Source: CAUTNA01 sp964371145 (GTDB taxonomy: Bacteria; Pseudomonadota; Alphaproteobacteria; Rs-D84). Taken from it: a DNA stretch of 64,000 nt. Within the stretch, counting starts at the first letter, position 1; every line of letters starts with the position of its first letter. Location of the stretch: positions 144,944-208,943 of the forward strand of contig CAYJKO010000001.1 in assembly GCA_964371145.1 (NCBI GenBank), given 5' to 3'. A program made the position numbers and the translations under genes. The notes below the pieces were generated by a model. The model was not told the DNA's origin and did not search any database. It was given only the letters and a program-made list of their open reading frames with translations. Below, one piece after another: positions 34,028-43,439 of this stretch.

Positions 34028-34033
34028 GCATTT

Positions 34034-37000
34034 ATGCAAAATGCGTTTATTCATCTTCGTAATCATACCAGTTTTTCAGTGGGCAGCAGTACCCTGAAAA
34101 TCAAGGAAATTCCAAAATTATGTCAAAAATTTGGTATGTTTGCCTGCGCTATTACCGATACTAATTTAATGTCGGGGACGGCTGAATTTTCTGATGTTAT
34201 GCCAAAAAATAAATTATTGCCAATTATCGGGATTGAAATATCTTTGAATCATCATAACGCAGACCCAAAAACTTTGCGATCAGAATCTTTGTCCAAAATT
34301 GTTTTGTTGGCTCAAAATCAATCGGGGTATGAAAATTTATGCACCCTGACCCGTTTGATGTATATGCGCGGTGAAAATAATCATTTGGGCGCATATGTTA
34401 CATTTTCTGAATTAAAAGATAATTCTGAAAATTTAATTTGTTTATCTGGCGGTCATCTGGGGCCAATTGGTATGTGTTTATTACAAAGATTAGATTCAAC
34501 CGCATTGGACATTGCAAATGATTTCAAAGATTTATTTGGTGACAGATTTTATATGGAAATCCAAAGACATGGGTTGGCGGACGAAATTAAAACAGAACCG
34601 GATTTTTTACGTATAGCAAAAGATTTAAATATTCCAATTGTTGCAACGAACGATGTTTGTTTTGCGGAAACAAAAAATTACGAAGCCCAAGATGTTTTGA
34701 TGTGTGTTTTGAATCAAAGAAAAGTAATTGATCCAGAACGACCAAGAAAATCATCCCAACAATATTTTAAATCTGGGGCCGAGATGGCGGAAATTTTTTC
34801 CGATTTACCAGAGGCAATTGAAAATACAGTTATTATCGCAAAGCGCTGTTCTTATATGGTGAACGTTAAACAAAAACCTTTGTTGCCGAAAATCGATAAA
34901 AGAAAATCGTCCGATGCCGAAGAACAAGAATTAAAAGACAAAGTGTTCGCAGGATTGGAAAAAAGATTGAATGTTGAAAAAATTACAGACAAAGACGTGT
35001 ATGTAAATCAGGCGCATTTTGAATTGGAAGTTATTATAAATTCTAAATTCGCGGGATATTTTTTAATTGTTGCAGATTATATCGAATGGTGCCGTAAAAA
35101 CGATATTTTGGTGGGACCTGGTCGTGGTTCTGGCGCGGGTTCTATTGTTGCGTGGGCATTGGGGATTACAAATGTTAATCCGTTGAAATATGGTTTGTTG
35201 TTTGAAAGATTTTTAAATCCGGATCGTGTGTCTATGCCCGATTTTGACGTGGATTTTGAACCATCCAGATTGGAAGACGTGTGGCGTTATGTTCGCAATA
35301 AATATGGCGAAGATTCCGTTTGTCGTATTATTACATTTGGAACGCTGCAAGCGCGTGGCGCAATTCGTGACGTGGGACGTGTTTATGGAATCCCGTATCC
35401 GAAAACAGACAGATTATCTAAATTAATTCCGGGGGATGCAAAAAACTTACAAACAGCATTGGATGCGTCTGCAGAAATTCGTGGTATTTTACATAATGAC
35501 AAAGATTTAAAAAAAGTCGTCGATATCGCACAAGAATTAGAAGGTGCGCTGCGAAATTTGGGACAACACGCGTGCGGCGTTGTTATTGGTGACAGACCAA
35601 CCGCAGAAATTGCGCCCGTTTATCGTGATCCAAACAATGATATGCCGTCTTCCCAATTTGATGGTCATTATTTAGAAGCGACCGGATTAATCAAATTTGA
35701 CTTTTTGGGATTAGAAACTTTGGCGATATTAAAATACGCATGCCAATTAATTTTACAAAACCGTGGAATCAAAGTCGATTTAGATGCTATTCCTACGGAC
35801 GACAAAAAAACTATGGAATTGTGGCAACGTGGATTAACCGAAGGCATATTTCAATTCGATGCGGATTTCGTACAACAAACTTTGCGTAAAATGAAACCGA
35901 CCAGTTTCTTAGAAATATCTGCGTTAAATGCGTTAAATCGCCCTGGCCCGATTGCAAATATCCCAAGCTTTATCGCACGTATGCACGGGGATGAAAAAAT
36001 CGAATATGTGCACGAACGCGCAGAAAGTGTTTTAAAAGAAACATATGGAATTATCGTTTACCAAGAACAAGTTATGCAATTGGTGCGTGAATTGGCGGGA
36101 TTTACCCGCGGTGAATCTGACACTGTACGTAAAGCTATGGGTAAAAAAATCATCGAATTGATGAATGAAATGGAATTAAAATTTATCGAAGGCTGTAAAA
36201 CAGAAGGGACCTTGAAACCGGATGTCGCAAAAAAATTATGGGAACAATTTAAAGAATTTGCAAAATATGCGTTTAATAAATCACATGCTATTGCATATTC
36301 TTTGGTTGCAAATCAATCTGCGTATTTAAAAGCATTATATACACCAGAATTCTTGGCTGCCGCCATGTCCAGTAATTTGTCCAATACAGAACAATTGGCG
36401 ATTTTAATTGATGACGCGAAAAACAATTTTGGAATCGAAGTCATCGCCCCCGACATTAATACTGGGGATACTTTGTTTACGGTAAAAAACGGTAAAATTG
36501 TATACGGTTTGGCCGCTATCAAAGGGGTTGGTAAAGAAGTCACGCGCGCAATTATAAATATCCGTGAAGAAGGTAAATTTAAAAACATTACAGATTTTGC
36601 TAAACGATGTGCGGGCGTTTTAAACAAACGCGTGTTAGAGGCTTTTATAAAAGTTGGCGCATTGGATTGTTTAGAAAAAAATCGTGGTAAATTATATATG
36701 AATGCGGATGCGATATTGGCATATTCTGCCCAGGCAAAATCTGGCGCGAACCAAGCTTCTTTGTTTGAAGTGTCCGTCGAAGATGATGTTGTGGCAAACA
36801 GATTGTCTAAAAATATGGTGAATGGAACATCTTGGACTTTTGAAGAAAAAATGGCGGGCGAACTATCGGCGTTGGGTTTTTATATTTCTGCGCATCCGTT
36901 GGATAAATACAAACCATTATTGGCACGCAGAAAAATATCTTCCAGTGCGGATTTAAATAAAAAGAAAGATAGAGAAATAGTTGAAATAGCCGTTAATGTA

Positions 37001-37450
37001 AATTCTTTTTCAAAACGCAGAACAAAGGCCGGCAAAGACATGATAACTATTAATGCGTCCGACAGCTTTGGTAACGTCGATATTGTCGCGTTCGGTGACA
37101 ATGCATCCGAATTTAACGAATTTTTAAAAGCCAGCGACAAATTGGTAATCATTACGGGACGCATCAGCAATCGTGACGACAGTGTTTCTATTTTTGCAGA
37201 CGCAATTACGGATTTGACCGCTTGGGCGCGCCGGGTCGCAGATAAAATGACATTGGTGGTCAAAGACAAGGCGGCTTTACCAAAAATTAAAGATATTTTG
37301 GATAAACAAATTCGCGGAAAAACAAAAGTTGTTTTAAAAATATTTGGCGATAAAAATAATGTTTTAATGCCAACAGGACATAAAATTGAAATTTCAGAAA
37401 ATACGACTATGGCGTTTTCTGATATCGGGGTAAAGGCGGAAATAGAATAA
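34034..37450 (+). CDS. dnaE: DNA polymerase III alpha subunit
   Basis: The replicative polymerase of 1138 aa. The N-terminal PHP domain begins FIHLRNHTSFSVGSS, similar to E. coli DnaE. The palm has the GPGRGSGAGSIVAWALGIT block and catalytic aspartates in MPDFDVDFE. Later blocks include LNALNRPGPI, YQEQVMQL and AFNKSHAIAYSLVANQSAYLK. A helix-hairpin-helix and an OB domain (about residues 990-1070) follow. It is DnaE1 type rather than PolC. The ATG lies next to the predicted transcription start, and the stop overlaps rsmH by TAATG. Confidence 0.98.
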   Translation: MQNAFIHLRNHTSFSVGSSTLKIKEIPKLCQKFGMFACAITDTNLMSGTAEFSDVMPKNKLLPIIGIEISLNHHNADPKTLRSESLSKIVLLAQNQSGYENLCTLTRLMYMRGENNHLGAYVTFSELKDNSENLICLSGGHLGPIGMCLLQRLDSTALDIANDFKDLFGDRFYMEIQRHGLADEIKTEPDFLRIAKDLNIPIVATNDVCFAETKNYEAQDVLMCVLNQRKVIDPERPRKSSQQYFKSGAEMAEIFSDLPEAIENTVIIAKRCSYMVNVKQKPLLPKIDKRKSSDAEEQELKDKVFAGLEKRLNVEKITDKDVYVNQAHFELEVIINSKFAGYFLIVADYIEWCRKNDILVGPGRGSGAGSIVAWALGITNVNPLKYGLLFERFLNPDRVSMPDFDVDFEPSRLEDVWRYVRNKYGEDSVCRIITFGTLQARGAIRDVGRVYGIPYPKTDRLSKLIPGDAKNLQTALDASAEIRGILHNDKDLKKVVDIAQELEGALRNLGQHACGVVIGDRPTAEIAPVYRDPNNDMPSSQFDGHYLEATGLIKFDFLGLETLAILKYACQLILQNRGIKVDLDAIPTDDKKTMELWQRGLTEGIFQFDADFVQQTLRKMKPTSFLEISALNALNRPGPIANIPSFIARMHGDEKIEYVHERAESVLKETYGIIVYQEQVMQLVRELAGFTRGESDTVRKAMGKKIIELMNEMELKFIEGCKTEGTLKPDVAKKLWEQFKEFAKYAFNKSHAIAYSLVANQSAYLKALYTPEFLAAAMSSNLSNTEQLAILIDDAKNNFGIEVIAPDINTGDTLFTVKNGKIVYGLAAIKGVGKEVTRAIINIREEGKFKNITDFAKRCAGVLNKRVLEAFIKVGALDCLEKNRGKLYMNADAILAYSAQAKSGANQASLFEVSVEDDVVANRLSKNMVNGTSWTFEEKMAGELSALGFYISAHPLDKYKPLLARRKISSSADLNKKKDREIVEIAVNVNSFSKRRTKAGKDMITINASDSFGNVDIVAFGDNASEFNEFLKASDKLVIITGRISNRDDSVSIFADAITDLTAWARRVADKMTLVVKDKAALPKIKDILDKQIRGKTKVVLKIFGDKNNVLMPTGHKIEISENTTMAFSDIGVKAEIE

Positions 37451-38298
37451 TGGAAAAACATATACCTGTTTTATTGGGGCGCGTTTTGGATACTTTGGGC
37501 GATATTCGTGGCAAAACAATTGTTGATGGTACATTTGGTGCGGGTGGATACAGTCGCGCTTTTTTAGAACGTGGCGCAAAAGTAATTGCATTTGATCGTG
37601 ATCCAAATGTTATGGCGGATGTAGAAAAAATTAGTTCGCAATATCCGGATTCTTTTGAATTTATTGCGTCTCCTTTTTCTGAAATATTGAATAAATTAAC
37701 TGTGCCTGTTGACGCGGTCGTTTTTGATTTTGGTATATCTTCTATGCAAATAGACCAAGGGCCACGTGGATTTTCTTTCAGATTTGATGGTCCATTGGAT
37801 ATGAGAATGGAATGTGAAGGTCAAACGGCCGCAGAATTAATTGAAGCTTTGTCCGTTTCAGAATTAGCACGAATTTTGGCGAAATATGGTGATGTTAAAC
37901 GCCCTGCTATGTTTGCAGATATTATTAAAAAATCCGCCCCAAAAACGACTTTTGAATTAAAAGGTTTGTTGCATAATCCAAAAGACGTCGCGCCCGTGTT
38001 CCAGGCTTTGCGTATTGCGGTAAATGATGAATTGGGCGAAATAGAAACGGCTTTATCTGCGATGGATAAAATTTTAACATCGGGGGGTCAATGTATTTGC
38101 GTGACGTTTCATTCATTAGAAGACAGATTGGTAAAGGCGACTTTTAACGAATGGACAAAGACGATTGGCGACCCGCGATTGCCGGTTTTAGCCGAAGCTC
38201 CGTTTTCGTTATTAAAATCATTTCGTCCAGATGCGGCGGAATTAGAAAATAATTCGCGTGCGCGTTCTGCACATATGCGGGCAGTATTGAAAAATTAA
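37450..38298 (+). CDS. rsmH: 16S rRNA (cytosine1402-N4)-methyltransferase RsmH
   Basis: RsmH methylates N4 of C1402 in the ribosomal decoding centre. The 282-aa protein has HIPVLLGRVLDTL at its N-terminus, the SAM motif VDGTFGAGGYSRAFLE, AVVFDFGISSMQID, the RGFSFRFDGPLDMRM signature and FHSLEDRLVK. Usually rsmH heads the dcw cell-wall cluster with ftsL and ftsI; here it is coupled to dnaE (TAATG) and followed by unrelated genes. Confidence 0.97.
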   Translation: MEKHIPVLLGRVLDTLGDIRGKTIVDGTFGAGGYSRAFLERGAKVIAFDRDPNVMADVEKISSQYPDSFEFIASPFSEILNKLTVPVDAVVFDFGISSMQIDQGPRGFSFRFDGPLDMRMECEGQTAAELIEALSVSELARILAKYGDVKRPAMFADIIKKSAPKTTFELKGLLHNPKDVAPVFQALRIAVNDELGEIETALSAMDKILTSGGQCICVTFHSLEDRLVKATFNEWTKTIGDPRLPVLAEAPFSLLKSFRPDAAELENNSRARSAHMRAVLKN

Positions 38299-38302
38299 CC
38301 CC

Positions 38303-38332
38303 TTGACGAAGGTCTGGATTTTTCAGTATCAT
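38303..38332 (+). promoter_or_regulatory. Promoter of the CPVC membrane protein gene
   Basis: TTGACG and TATCAT with an 18-bp spacer, about 24 nt before the ATG at 38356; GAAAGGA ribosome site follows. Confidence 0.55.
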
Positions 38333-38355
38333 AAAAACAAAGAAAGGAAAAATAT

Positions 38356-38874
38356 ATGAAAAATTTATTCAAAATTGCATTTGGTGCATTGTGTGCAATC
38401 ATTCCAACCGCTGGGTTTTCCGCGGTTTGTCCAGTATGTGTTGTTGGTGTTGGTGCGGGATTGGCGTTTGCAGATGCATTGGGCGTTGATTATTCTATTA
38501 TCGGTTTATGGTCGGGCGGATTGATGTTGGCTTTGACTTTTTGGACGGCCGGTTGGTTGAAAAAACGTGGTGTTGATAATATCTGGTTGTATTTGGTGTT
38601 GCCGTTTGTTTTGTATTATGGAATGTTGTATTCCGTATATGCTTTTCCAGACGTTATTGTGTATGGCGCTCAATCTATGTTCGGTATTGATAAATTATTA
38701 TTGGGTTCTATTATCGGTACAATTGTATTTTATTTTGGCGAACGTCATTATTCTAAAATCAGCAAAGCAAATGGCGGAAAATCACAATATCCGTTTCAAA
38801 AAGTTTTATTGCCAATCGAATATTTGGCGGTTTCAAACATAGCGTTATGGTTATTAATTCGTTATGTGTTTTAA
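38356..38874 (+). CDS. Membrane protein with CPVC motif (172 aa)
   Basis: An N-terminal hydrophobic segment ends at a CPVC motif (Cys25, Cys28), followed by a Gly-rich stretch VVGVGAGLAFADALGVD and four further membrane spans. A CxxC right after a signal-like segment suggests a redox or metal/heme-binding site at the membrane face, but no thioredoxin fold is visible. I have a recollection of similar CPVC proteins paired with a gene like the next one in distant phyla; this needs a search. It lies 31 bp before that gene and probably forms an operon with it. Confidence 0.75.
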   Translation: MKNLFKIAFGALCAIIPTAGFSAVCPVCVVGVGAGLAFADALGVDYSIIGLWSGGLMLALTFWTAGWLKKRGVDNIWLYLVLPFVLYYGMLYSVYAFPDVIVYGAQSMFGIDKLLLGSIIGTIVFYFGERHYSKISKANGGKSQYPFQKVLLPIEYLAVSNIALWLLIRYVF

Positions 38875-38905
38875 TTAATTAAATAAAAGAAAGGAAGTAA
38901 AAAAA

Positions 38906-39523
38906 ATGGCAAATAAAAAATTAAAAAAATTATCAATGGATGAAATGATTGAACAATTGGACGCGGCAAAGAAAATCAATCCGTTGGATTTGTCGTCTGA
39001 CCAAGATTTGTCTATCGCTTTGATGAATTTGGTGTCTTTGGAAGAACATTTCTTTTTCAGCGGGGCAAAAACAGGAAAAGATGGGTTTTACGATTTAATC
39101 AATATCGTTCGCGAAATGAGAAAAGATTTAATGGGGCGTATTGTAAAAAAAACAACCGCAGAGCATGGCGAAGTTTGGTGTATATCTAAACATTTGTTGG
39201 CGGCTTCTATGCGATTGATGGAAGTTGGAACAAAAGCAATCGGTGTTGGAAATACAGCGGACGCCAAAGAAATGTTTGGCAAAGCATATGATTTGTATTC
39301 TTTGTTCTGGGGATTAAATATGGATTTGATTGATTTGTCGGACACAAAAAAAACAGCATTAGATGTTGTGGGTAAATCTTTCGAGACAGCTATGAGCGAC
39401 ACCAAGCCTGCAAAAACAAAAGAATTAAAAGTTTCAAAGCCTGTTGCGGGGGTTGAAAAAAAATCGACCGTTAAACAATTGGGCGTTTGGGTTAAAAATG
39501 CGGTAAATTGCTGTATTGAATAA
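38906..39523 (+). CDS. Helical cytoplasmic protein, partner of the CPVC protein (205 aa)
   Basis: A soluble, mainly helical protein with no signal peptide. The conserved-looking core is LSSDQDLSIALMNLVSLEEH followed by FFFSGAKTGKDGFYDLINIVREMRKDL. The C-terminal 45 residues are a Lys/Pro/Val-rich linker ending in CCIE. It has a GAAAGGAAG ribosome site and follows the CPVC gene closely. Function unknown; the tight pairing suggests a shared pathway. Confidence 0.72.
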   Translation: MANKKLKKLSMDEMIEQLDAAKKINPLDLSSDQDLSIALMNLVSLEEHFFFSGAKTGKDGFYDLINIVREMRKDLMGRIVKKTTAEHGEVWCISKHLLAASMRLMEVGTKAIGVGNTADAKEMFGKAYDLYSLFWGLNMDLIDLSDTKKTALDVVGKSFETAMSDTKPAKTKELKVSKPVAGVEKKSTVKQLGVWVKNAVNCCIE

Positions 39524-39527
39524 TGGC

Positions 39528-39556
39528 TTGTATTAATTTTGGAATTTTGATATAAT
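39528..39556 (+). promoter_or_regulatory. Promoter of A/B cassette 1
   Basis: TTGTAT and consensus TATAAT are 17 bp apart; predicted start near 39563, about 18 nt before the GTG start codon. Confidence 0.55.
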
Positions 39557-39580
39557 TATAATAGTAGAAGGTAGAAAAAA

Positions 39581-42046
39581 GTGAAGAAAACATTAAATAT
39601 TTTGAATACATTGTCGTTTGCGACAGTGGCTTGTATGCTTGGTGGTTCTGTCTTTGCGGCGCCTGCAACAAATTCCAGAGCTTCATCAAATACGACTGTT
39701 CGTGCGGATGACGCAACTGTTAATTCAGATGTTGTAAACAGATCTGCGAAAACCGTTTTGTCTGCACCCGTATCAAACAGAACAGAGTCAGATACCAAAA
39801 TTATCAACCGTGGCACAACCACTGCGACTTCAAGTTCTCGCGTCAATGCTACTGCTGCTCGCAGCGCGACAACATCAAATGTTTCACGCAGCGCAACTTT
39901 GAATGTTTCTCGCAGTGCTGTGACACCGAATACTTCACGTGCAGCAGTAAATCCAAATGTTTCTCGTTCTGCCACAACAAATATTTCTCGCAGCGCGACT
40001 GCCCCTAATTCCGCACGCAGTGCGACAACACCAAATGTTTCACGCGCGACCGCAATTTATTCCGATGTTTCTGCGATTGGCGGCGGATATGCCGCGTGCA
40101 GCACTTCTTATAATACATGTATGGATCAATTTTGCGCGGTTGCAAACGATACCTATCGTCGTTGTTTTTGCAGCTCTAAAATCACAGATTTCAGAAATAC
40201 CGAGGCTGCATTAGATGAAGCACGCGATTTGTTGGTTCAATTCCAAGATACTAATTTATCCGCTGTTGATAAAACCGCAGCCGAAGTAAATGCAATGTAT
40301 ACCGCAACAATCGGCGAATCCGCAATTAAAGATGACGTGTCGGGTGCACAAGAAACTTTGTCTATGATTGGTGATTTGTTGTCTGGCAGAACACCTGCAA
40401 CCAACAATAATACAAGCACCAGTTTGGGTGTATTAGATTTATCTTTTACAGATTTTTCTGTTAATATTGATGATGTGTTCGGCGGGTCAGATGGCGGATT
40501 ATTTGGCAATAATGATAGCGCTCCGAATTTATCTGAAATGGAAGGCCAAGAATTATATACCCAGGCTCATAATAATTGTATTGAATTGACACGTGGAAAT
40601 TGTGATTCTGATGCGGTTATGACTATGGCGTCCAGCGCGTATGGTATTTTAATTACTCAAGATTGTAATTTATACGAAAAAAGCATAGATACAAAAAAAC
40701 AAGCCGTCGAAACGGCCGTGGCAGATGCAGAAAGAATTTTACGCGAAGCGCGTTTGGAAGAATATCAAAGCAATAATTCAGCAGACGTTAATGAATGTAT
40801 GACAGCTGTTAAAGAAGCGATAACAACAGACGTTGCGTGTGGAGAAGATTATTATAGATGTTTGGATTATACAGGCCGTTATATGAGCATCACAACGGGT
40901 GAACCGATTTATTCTCCGATGTTATTTGAATTGGTGGAAAGTATTAATTTATATGCAGATGGCGATATTTTGCAAAATAATACAGAATTCAATGCGTTTT
41001 TAGAAGATAAAAAAATGTTTGCAGAAACCGCTCTGGGAACTTGTACGGATATTTCAGAATTGGTGTGGACAGAATTTAAACGTACCGCTATGATTGAAAT
41101 TGCACAAGCGCAAGATGCGGCGATTGAAGAAATAAAATCGACTTGTATTTCAACAATTGGCGAATGTTATGATACTCAAACAGGCGCTATGCTTGATTTA
41201 AATACGGTCAGCTCTTCTACTGCGGATTTGGCGGGAATTTATGCGGCCGAAGCATTGTGTGTTGATAAAGTGTCCGCATGTGCCGCGTTGTACGGCAGTC
41301 CGTCTAACCATGAAACATGTAATTTCGATACCCAAGGTCGTTTAACGAATGCGTCTGCATGTGGATTGACAGCTTTGGTTTCATTTATCGATACCGTTAA
41401 CGAAGTAAAAGTATCCGAAGGATGCGCAACAATTATAAATGAATACACAGAAGAATTATGTGGAACAAATACCGGTGATTCATACGGGTATCCATGGGGT
41501 TGCCGTAATCGTGAATTGGGTGCAGTAGATAATATTGCTGAATTGGCAAATGTTACCGCTTCCAGCACAAATGGCGAGGTTGCCGCAAATTCAATTACAG
41601 GTATGTTGGCATTAAAAGCGGTTCAGGCGTGTTCAGACCCAAGTGTGGAAACACAAAATTTTGCGGCTTTACCGATGGATATTCAAAATCAGGTTGTTGC
41701 ATTAATTGATTATATTCAAATTGAATTAGATTATCAATTAAATGAAACGTGTGAAAATATGAATGGTTTATGGGCAACGTCTCAATTAAGTAATTATAAT
41801 GAATTTGAAGACGGTACAACTATGAACACATTCTATTCATCTGTTTATGCAACCGGTAAAACGGACGTCGCGACCAGTTGGGGTGTATGTTTAGAAAACA
41901 CAACGTTTGTTCAATGTGATGCCCAGGGCGCGACATATGATGCGACAACAGATTCTTGTGTATTTGATGATGATTGGTATCAAACACGTTGCGAAATGTT
42001 GCCGGCCGCATTCTGGCGTGATGGTTTTTGTTACAGTGCGAATTAA
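39581..42046 (+). CDS. Secreted Cys-rich protein, family A copy 2 (821 aa), GTG start
   Basis: It starts at GTG with an AGAAGG site 7-8 nt upstream; no ATG precedes the signal peptide, which ends near VFA at residue 26. Residues 27-160 are low-complexity Asn/Ser/Thr/Arg sequence with at least six copies of a VSRSAT-like motif. The conserved domain opens CSTSYNTCMDQFCAVANDTYRRCFCS and continues with spaced cysteines (NNCIELTRGNC, CGEDYYRCLD, CNFDTQGRLTNASACGL, YPWGCR). It aligns along its length with the 800-aa protein and more loosely with the 836-aa one. It is the first gene of cassette 1, 16 bp before a family B gene. No enzyme motif is seen. Confidence 0.85.
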   Translation: MKKTLNILNTLSFATVACMLGGSVFAAPATNSRASSNTTVRADDATVNSDVVNRSAKTVLSAPVSNRTESDTKIINRGTTTATSSSRVNATAARSATTSNVSRSATLNVSRSAVTPNTSRAAVNPNVSRSATTNISRSATAPNSARSATTPNVSRATAIYSDVSAIGGGYAACSTSYNTCMDQFCAVANDTYRRCFCSSKITDFRNTEAALDEARDLLVQFQDTNLSAVDKTAAEVNAMYTATIGESAIKDDVSGAQETLSMIGDLLSGRTPATNNNTSTSLGVLDLSFTDFSVNIDDVFGGSDGGLFGNNDSAPNLSEMEGQELYTQAHNNCIELTRGNCDSDAVMTMASSAYGILITQDCNLYEKSIDTKKQAVETAVADAERILREARLEEYQSNNSADVNECMTAVKEAITTDVACGEDYYRCLDYTGRYMSITTGEPIYSPMLFELVESINLYADGDILQNNTEFNAFLEDKKMFAETALGTCTDISELVWTEFKRTAMIEIAQAQDAAIEEIKSTCISTIGECYDTQTGAMLDLNTVSSSTADLAGIYAAEALCVDKVSACAALYGSPSNHETCNFDTQGRLTNASACGLTALVSFIDTVNEVKVSEGCATIINEYTEELCGTNTGDSYGYPWGCRNRELGAVDNIAELANVTASSTNGEVAANSITGMLALKAVQACSDPSVETQNFAALPMDIQNQVVALIDYIQIELDYQLNETCENMNGLWATSQLSNYNEFEDGTTMNTFYSSVYATGKTDVATSWGVCLENTTFVQCDAQGATYDATTDSCVFDDDWYQTRCEMLPAAFWRDGFCYSAN

Positions 42047-42062
42047 AAAAGGGATATAAAAA

Positions 42063-43343
42063 ATGAAATTAAGATTATTAACCGCTGTTTTATTGTCTGC
42101 TGTGTTCGCGACCCCTGCTTCTGCATTGTGGGATTATGAATGGGATGGAAGTCACGATAAAGGTTCCGCCAATGTGGAACAAATGATTATGGCGGGTTGT
42201 GGTGCAACCGAAGACGCAAAAAATGATAATGTTGATAAAACTGCGTGTCACGGATATGTTGACGGTTCCGGTGAAAAAAATGTGGCTGCGGTTGCAATGG
42301 TTGCACAAAAAATAGTTGCACATGGTGGGTATTTTTGCCCAACACAAATCCAGGCTTTGCGCGGGAATTGGTTCAGTCAACCTTGGATAACATATTCGCG
42401 CCCTGCCGGTTTTAATGAATGCGTTTGGTTGTGTGAAGATGGGTATGAAGGTGAAAATTGTGATCCATGGAATTCAGAACCACAATTGTGTACGTCGGTT
42501 GATATGTCCGGATATTCTGTTAATAAAACAAAAACGGGTCAATTTAATGCTCAAACTTTGCATACTGTAAACCAAAGTAAAATGGTTATAGTTGCTTTGA
42601 CACAAAGAAATGATTTCGGTGGGGTTGGTAAAATAATATATTTAGATGTCGATGATGCAACAAATGGGGCCTTTTTCAGAGAAATGCATATTATTTCAGG
42701 AACAACATCAAAAACATTGTGTGCTGAAGGTTATCAGTCTTCTGGCACAGATTGCGTTGCCCGTAATTCAAGTTTTTGCCAAGCGGCGCCCGAATATTGT
42801 GCAGGATATGGTGATAACAGATTTGTGCCCGATATGCACGAAGAATACACTGTTGGTAGCTGTATAGAATTTAAATGTTCCGACGAAACAAAGGGCTTTG
42901 TTTCAAATACTGATAAATCATGTGTGACTTGTGCGCCGGACGGGACACCATCAACACAAAGCGGTGTTGATACAGATACCGGATTATGTGTTGTGTGCAC
43001 CGGAAACCAAGTTTTTGATTCTGCCCAAAATGGTTGCCGTGAACCCGCACAAATTTTATCAAAAGATGATTTGCAATATGGCGTAGGAAATACAAGAAAC
43101 AGCGCTGATTCAGATGTAGGTAACCAATGTTGGACATTTATGTCACCAAATGATTATGCAGTATGTATGGGAATGGCGACATCCACAAATTCCAGTTCTG
43201 TGGGCGTGGTACAAACAAATTTACCGACATTAATTGGGGGAACGACTTATAATTATACGGCTGTCAGTGCGCCTGTGGTATCAGGAAATGCGGGAACAAC
43301 AATGGTGACCAGCCCGACAGCGCAATCGTCAATGATTCAATAA
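42063..43343 (+). CDS. Secreted Cys-rich protein, family B copy 1 (426 aa)
   Basis: Signal peptide at residues 1-21 (cleavage near ASA). The mature protein has about two dozen cysteines in motifs such as GGYFCPTQIQ, CVWLCEDGYEGENC, GLCVVCTGNQVFD and the C-terminal DLQYGVG...NQCWTF. The CEDGYEGENC segment looks like an EGF-type module. The same blocks occur in the 402-aa protein at 45852. It starts with ATG after AAGGGA, 16 bp after its family A partner, and a terminator follows its stop. Extracellular or periplasmic and disulfide-rich; function unknown. Confidence 0.83.
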   Translation: MKLRLLTAVLLSAVFATPASALWDYEWDGSHDKGSANVEQMIMAGCGATEDAKNDNVDKTACHGYVDGSGEKNVAAVAMVAQKIVAHGGYFCPTQIQALRGNWFSQPWITYSRPAGFNECVWLCEDGYEGENCDPWNSEPQLCTSVDMSGYSVNKTKTGQFNAQTLHTVNQSKMVIVALTQRNDFGGVGKIIYLDVDDATNGAFFREMHIISGTTSKTLCAEGYQSSGTDCVARNSSFCQAAPEYCAGYGDNRFVPDMHEEYTVGSCIEFKCSDETKGFVSNTDKSCVTCAPDGTPSTQSGVDTDTGLCVVCTGNQVFDSAQNGCREPAQILSKDDLQYGVGNTRNSADSDVGNQCWTFMSPNDYAVCMGMATSTNSSSVGVVQTNLPTLIGGTTYNYTAVSAPVVSGNAGTTMVTSPTAQSSMIQ

Positions 43344-43344
43344 T

Positions 43345-43372
43345 AAAAAAATCCCGTTTTTGGGATTTTTTT
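43345..43372 (+). terminator. Terminator of A/B cassette 1
   Basis: AAAAAAATCCC / GGGATTTTTTT perfect inverted repeat with a 6-nt loop and trailing T-run. Confidence 0.88.
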
Positions 43373-43387
43373 ATTGCGATTTTATGC

Positions 43388-43416
43388 TTGTTTTATTTTT
43401 ATAAATTTTCTAAAAT
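43388..43416 (+). promoter_or_regulatory. Promoter of A/B cassette 2
   Basis: TTGTTT and TAAAAT are 17 bp apart, about 23 nt before the TTG start codon. Confidence 0.45.
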
Positions 43417-43439
43417 TAAATAAAAGGTAAAGGTGGAAA

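Noticed and set aside
39556..39975. A 139-codon minus-strand frame with repeated ALRETF motifs
   Set aside because: The repeats are the antisense image of the VSRSAT arrays of family A copy 2. The same artefact appears opposite copy 3 at 43382-43813.
39840..40060. Possible CRISPR-like array in the repeated DNA of the family A genes
   Set aside because: The repeats are imperfect, codon-phased and lie inside a reading frame; there are no unique spacers of even length and no cas genes.
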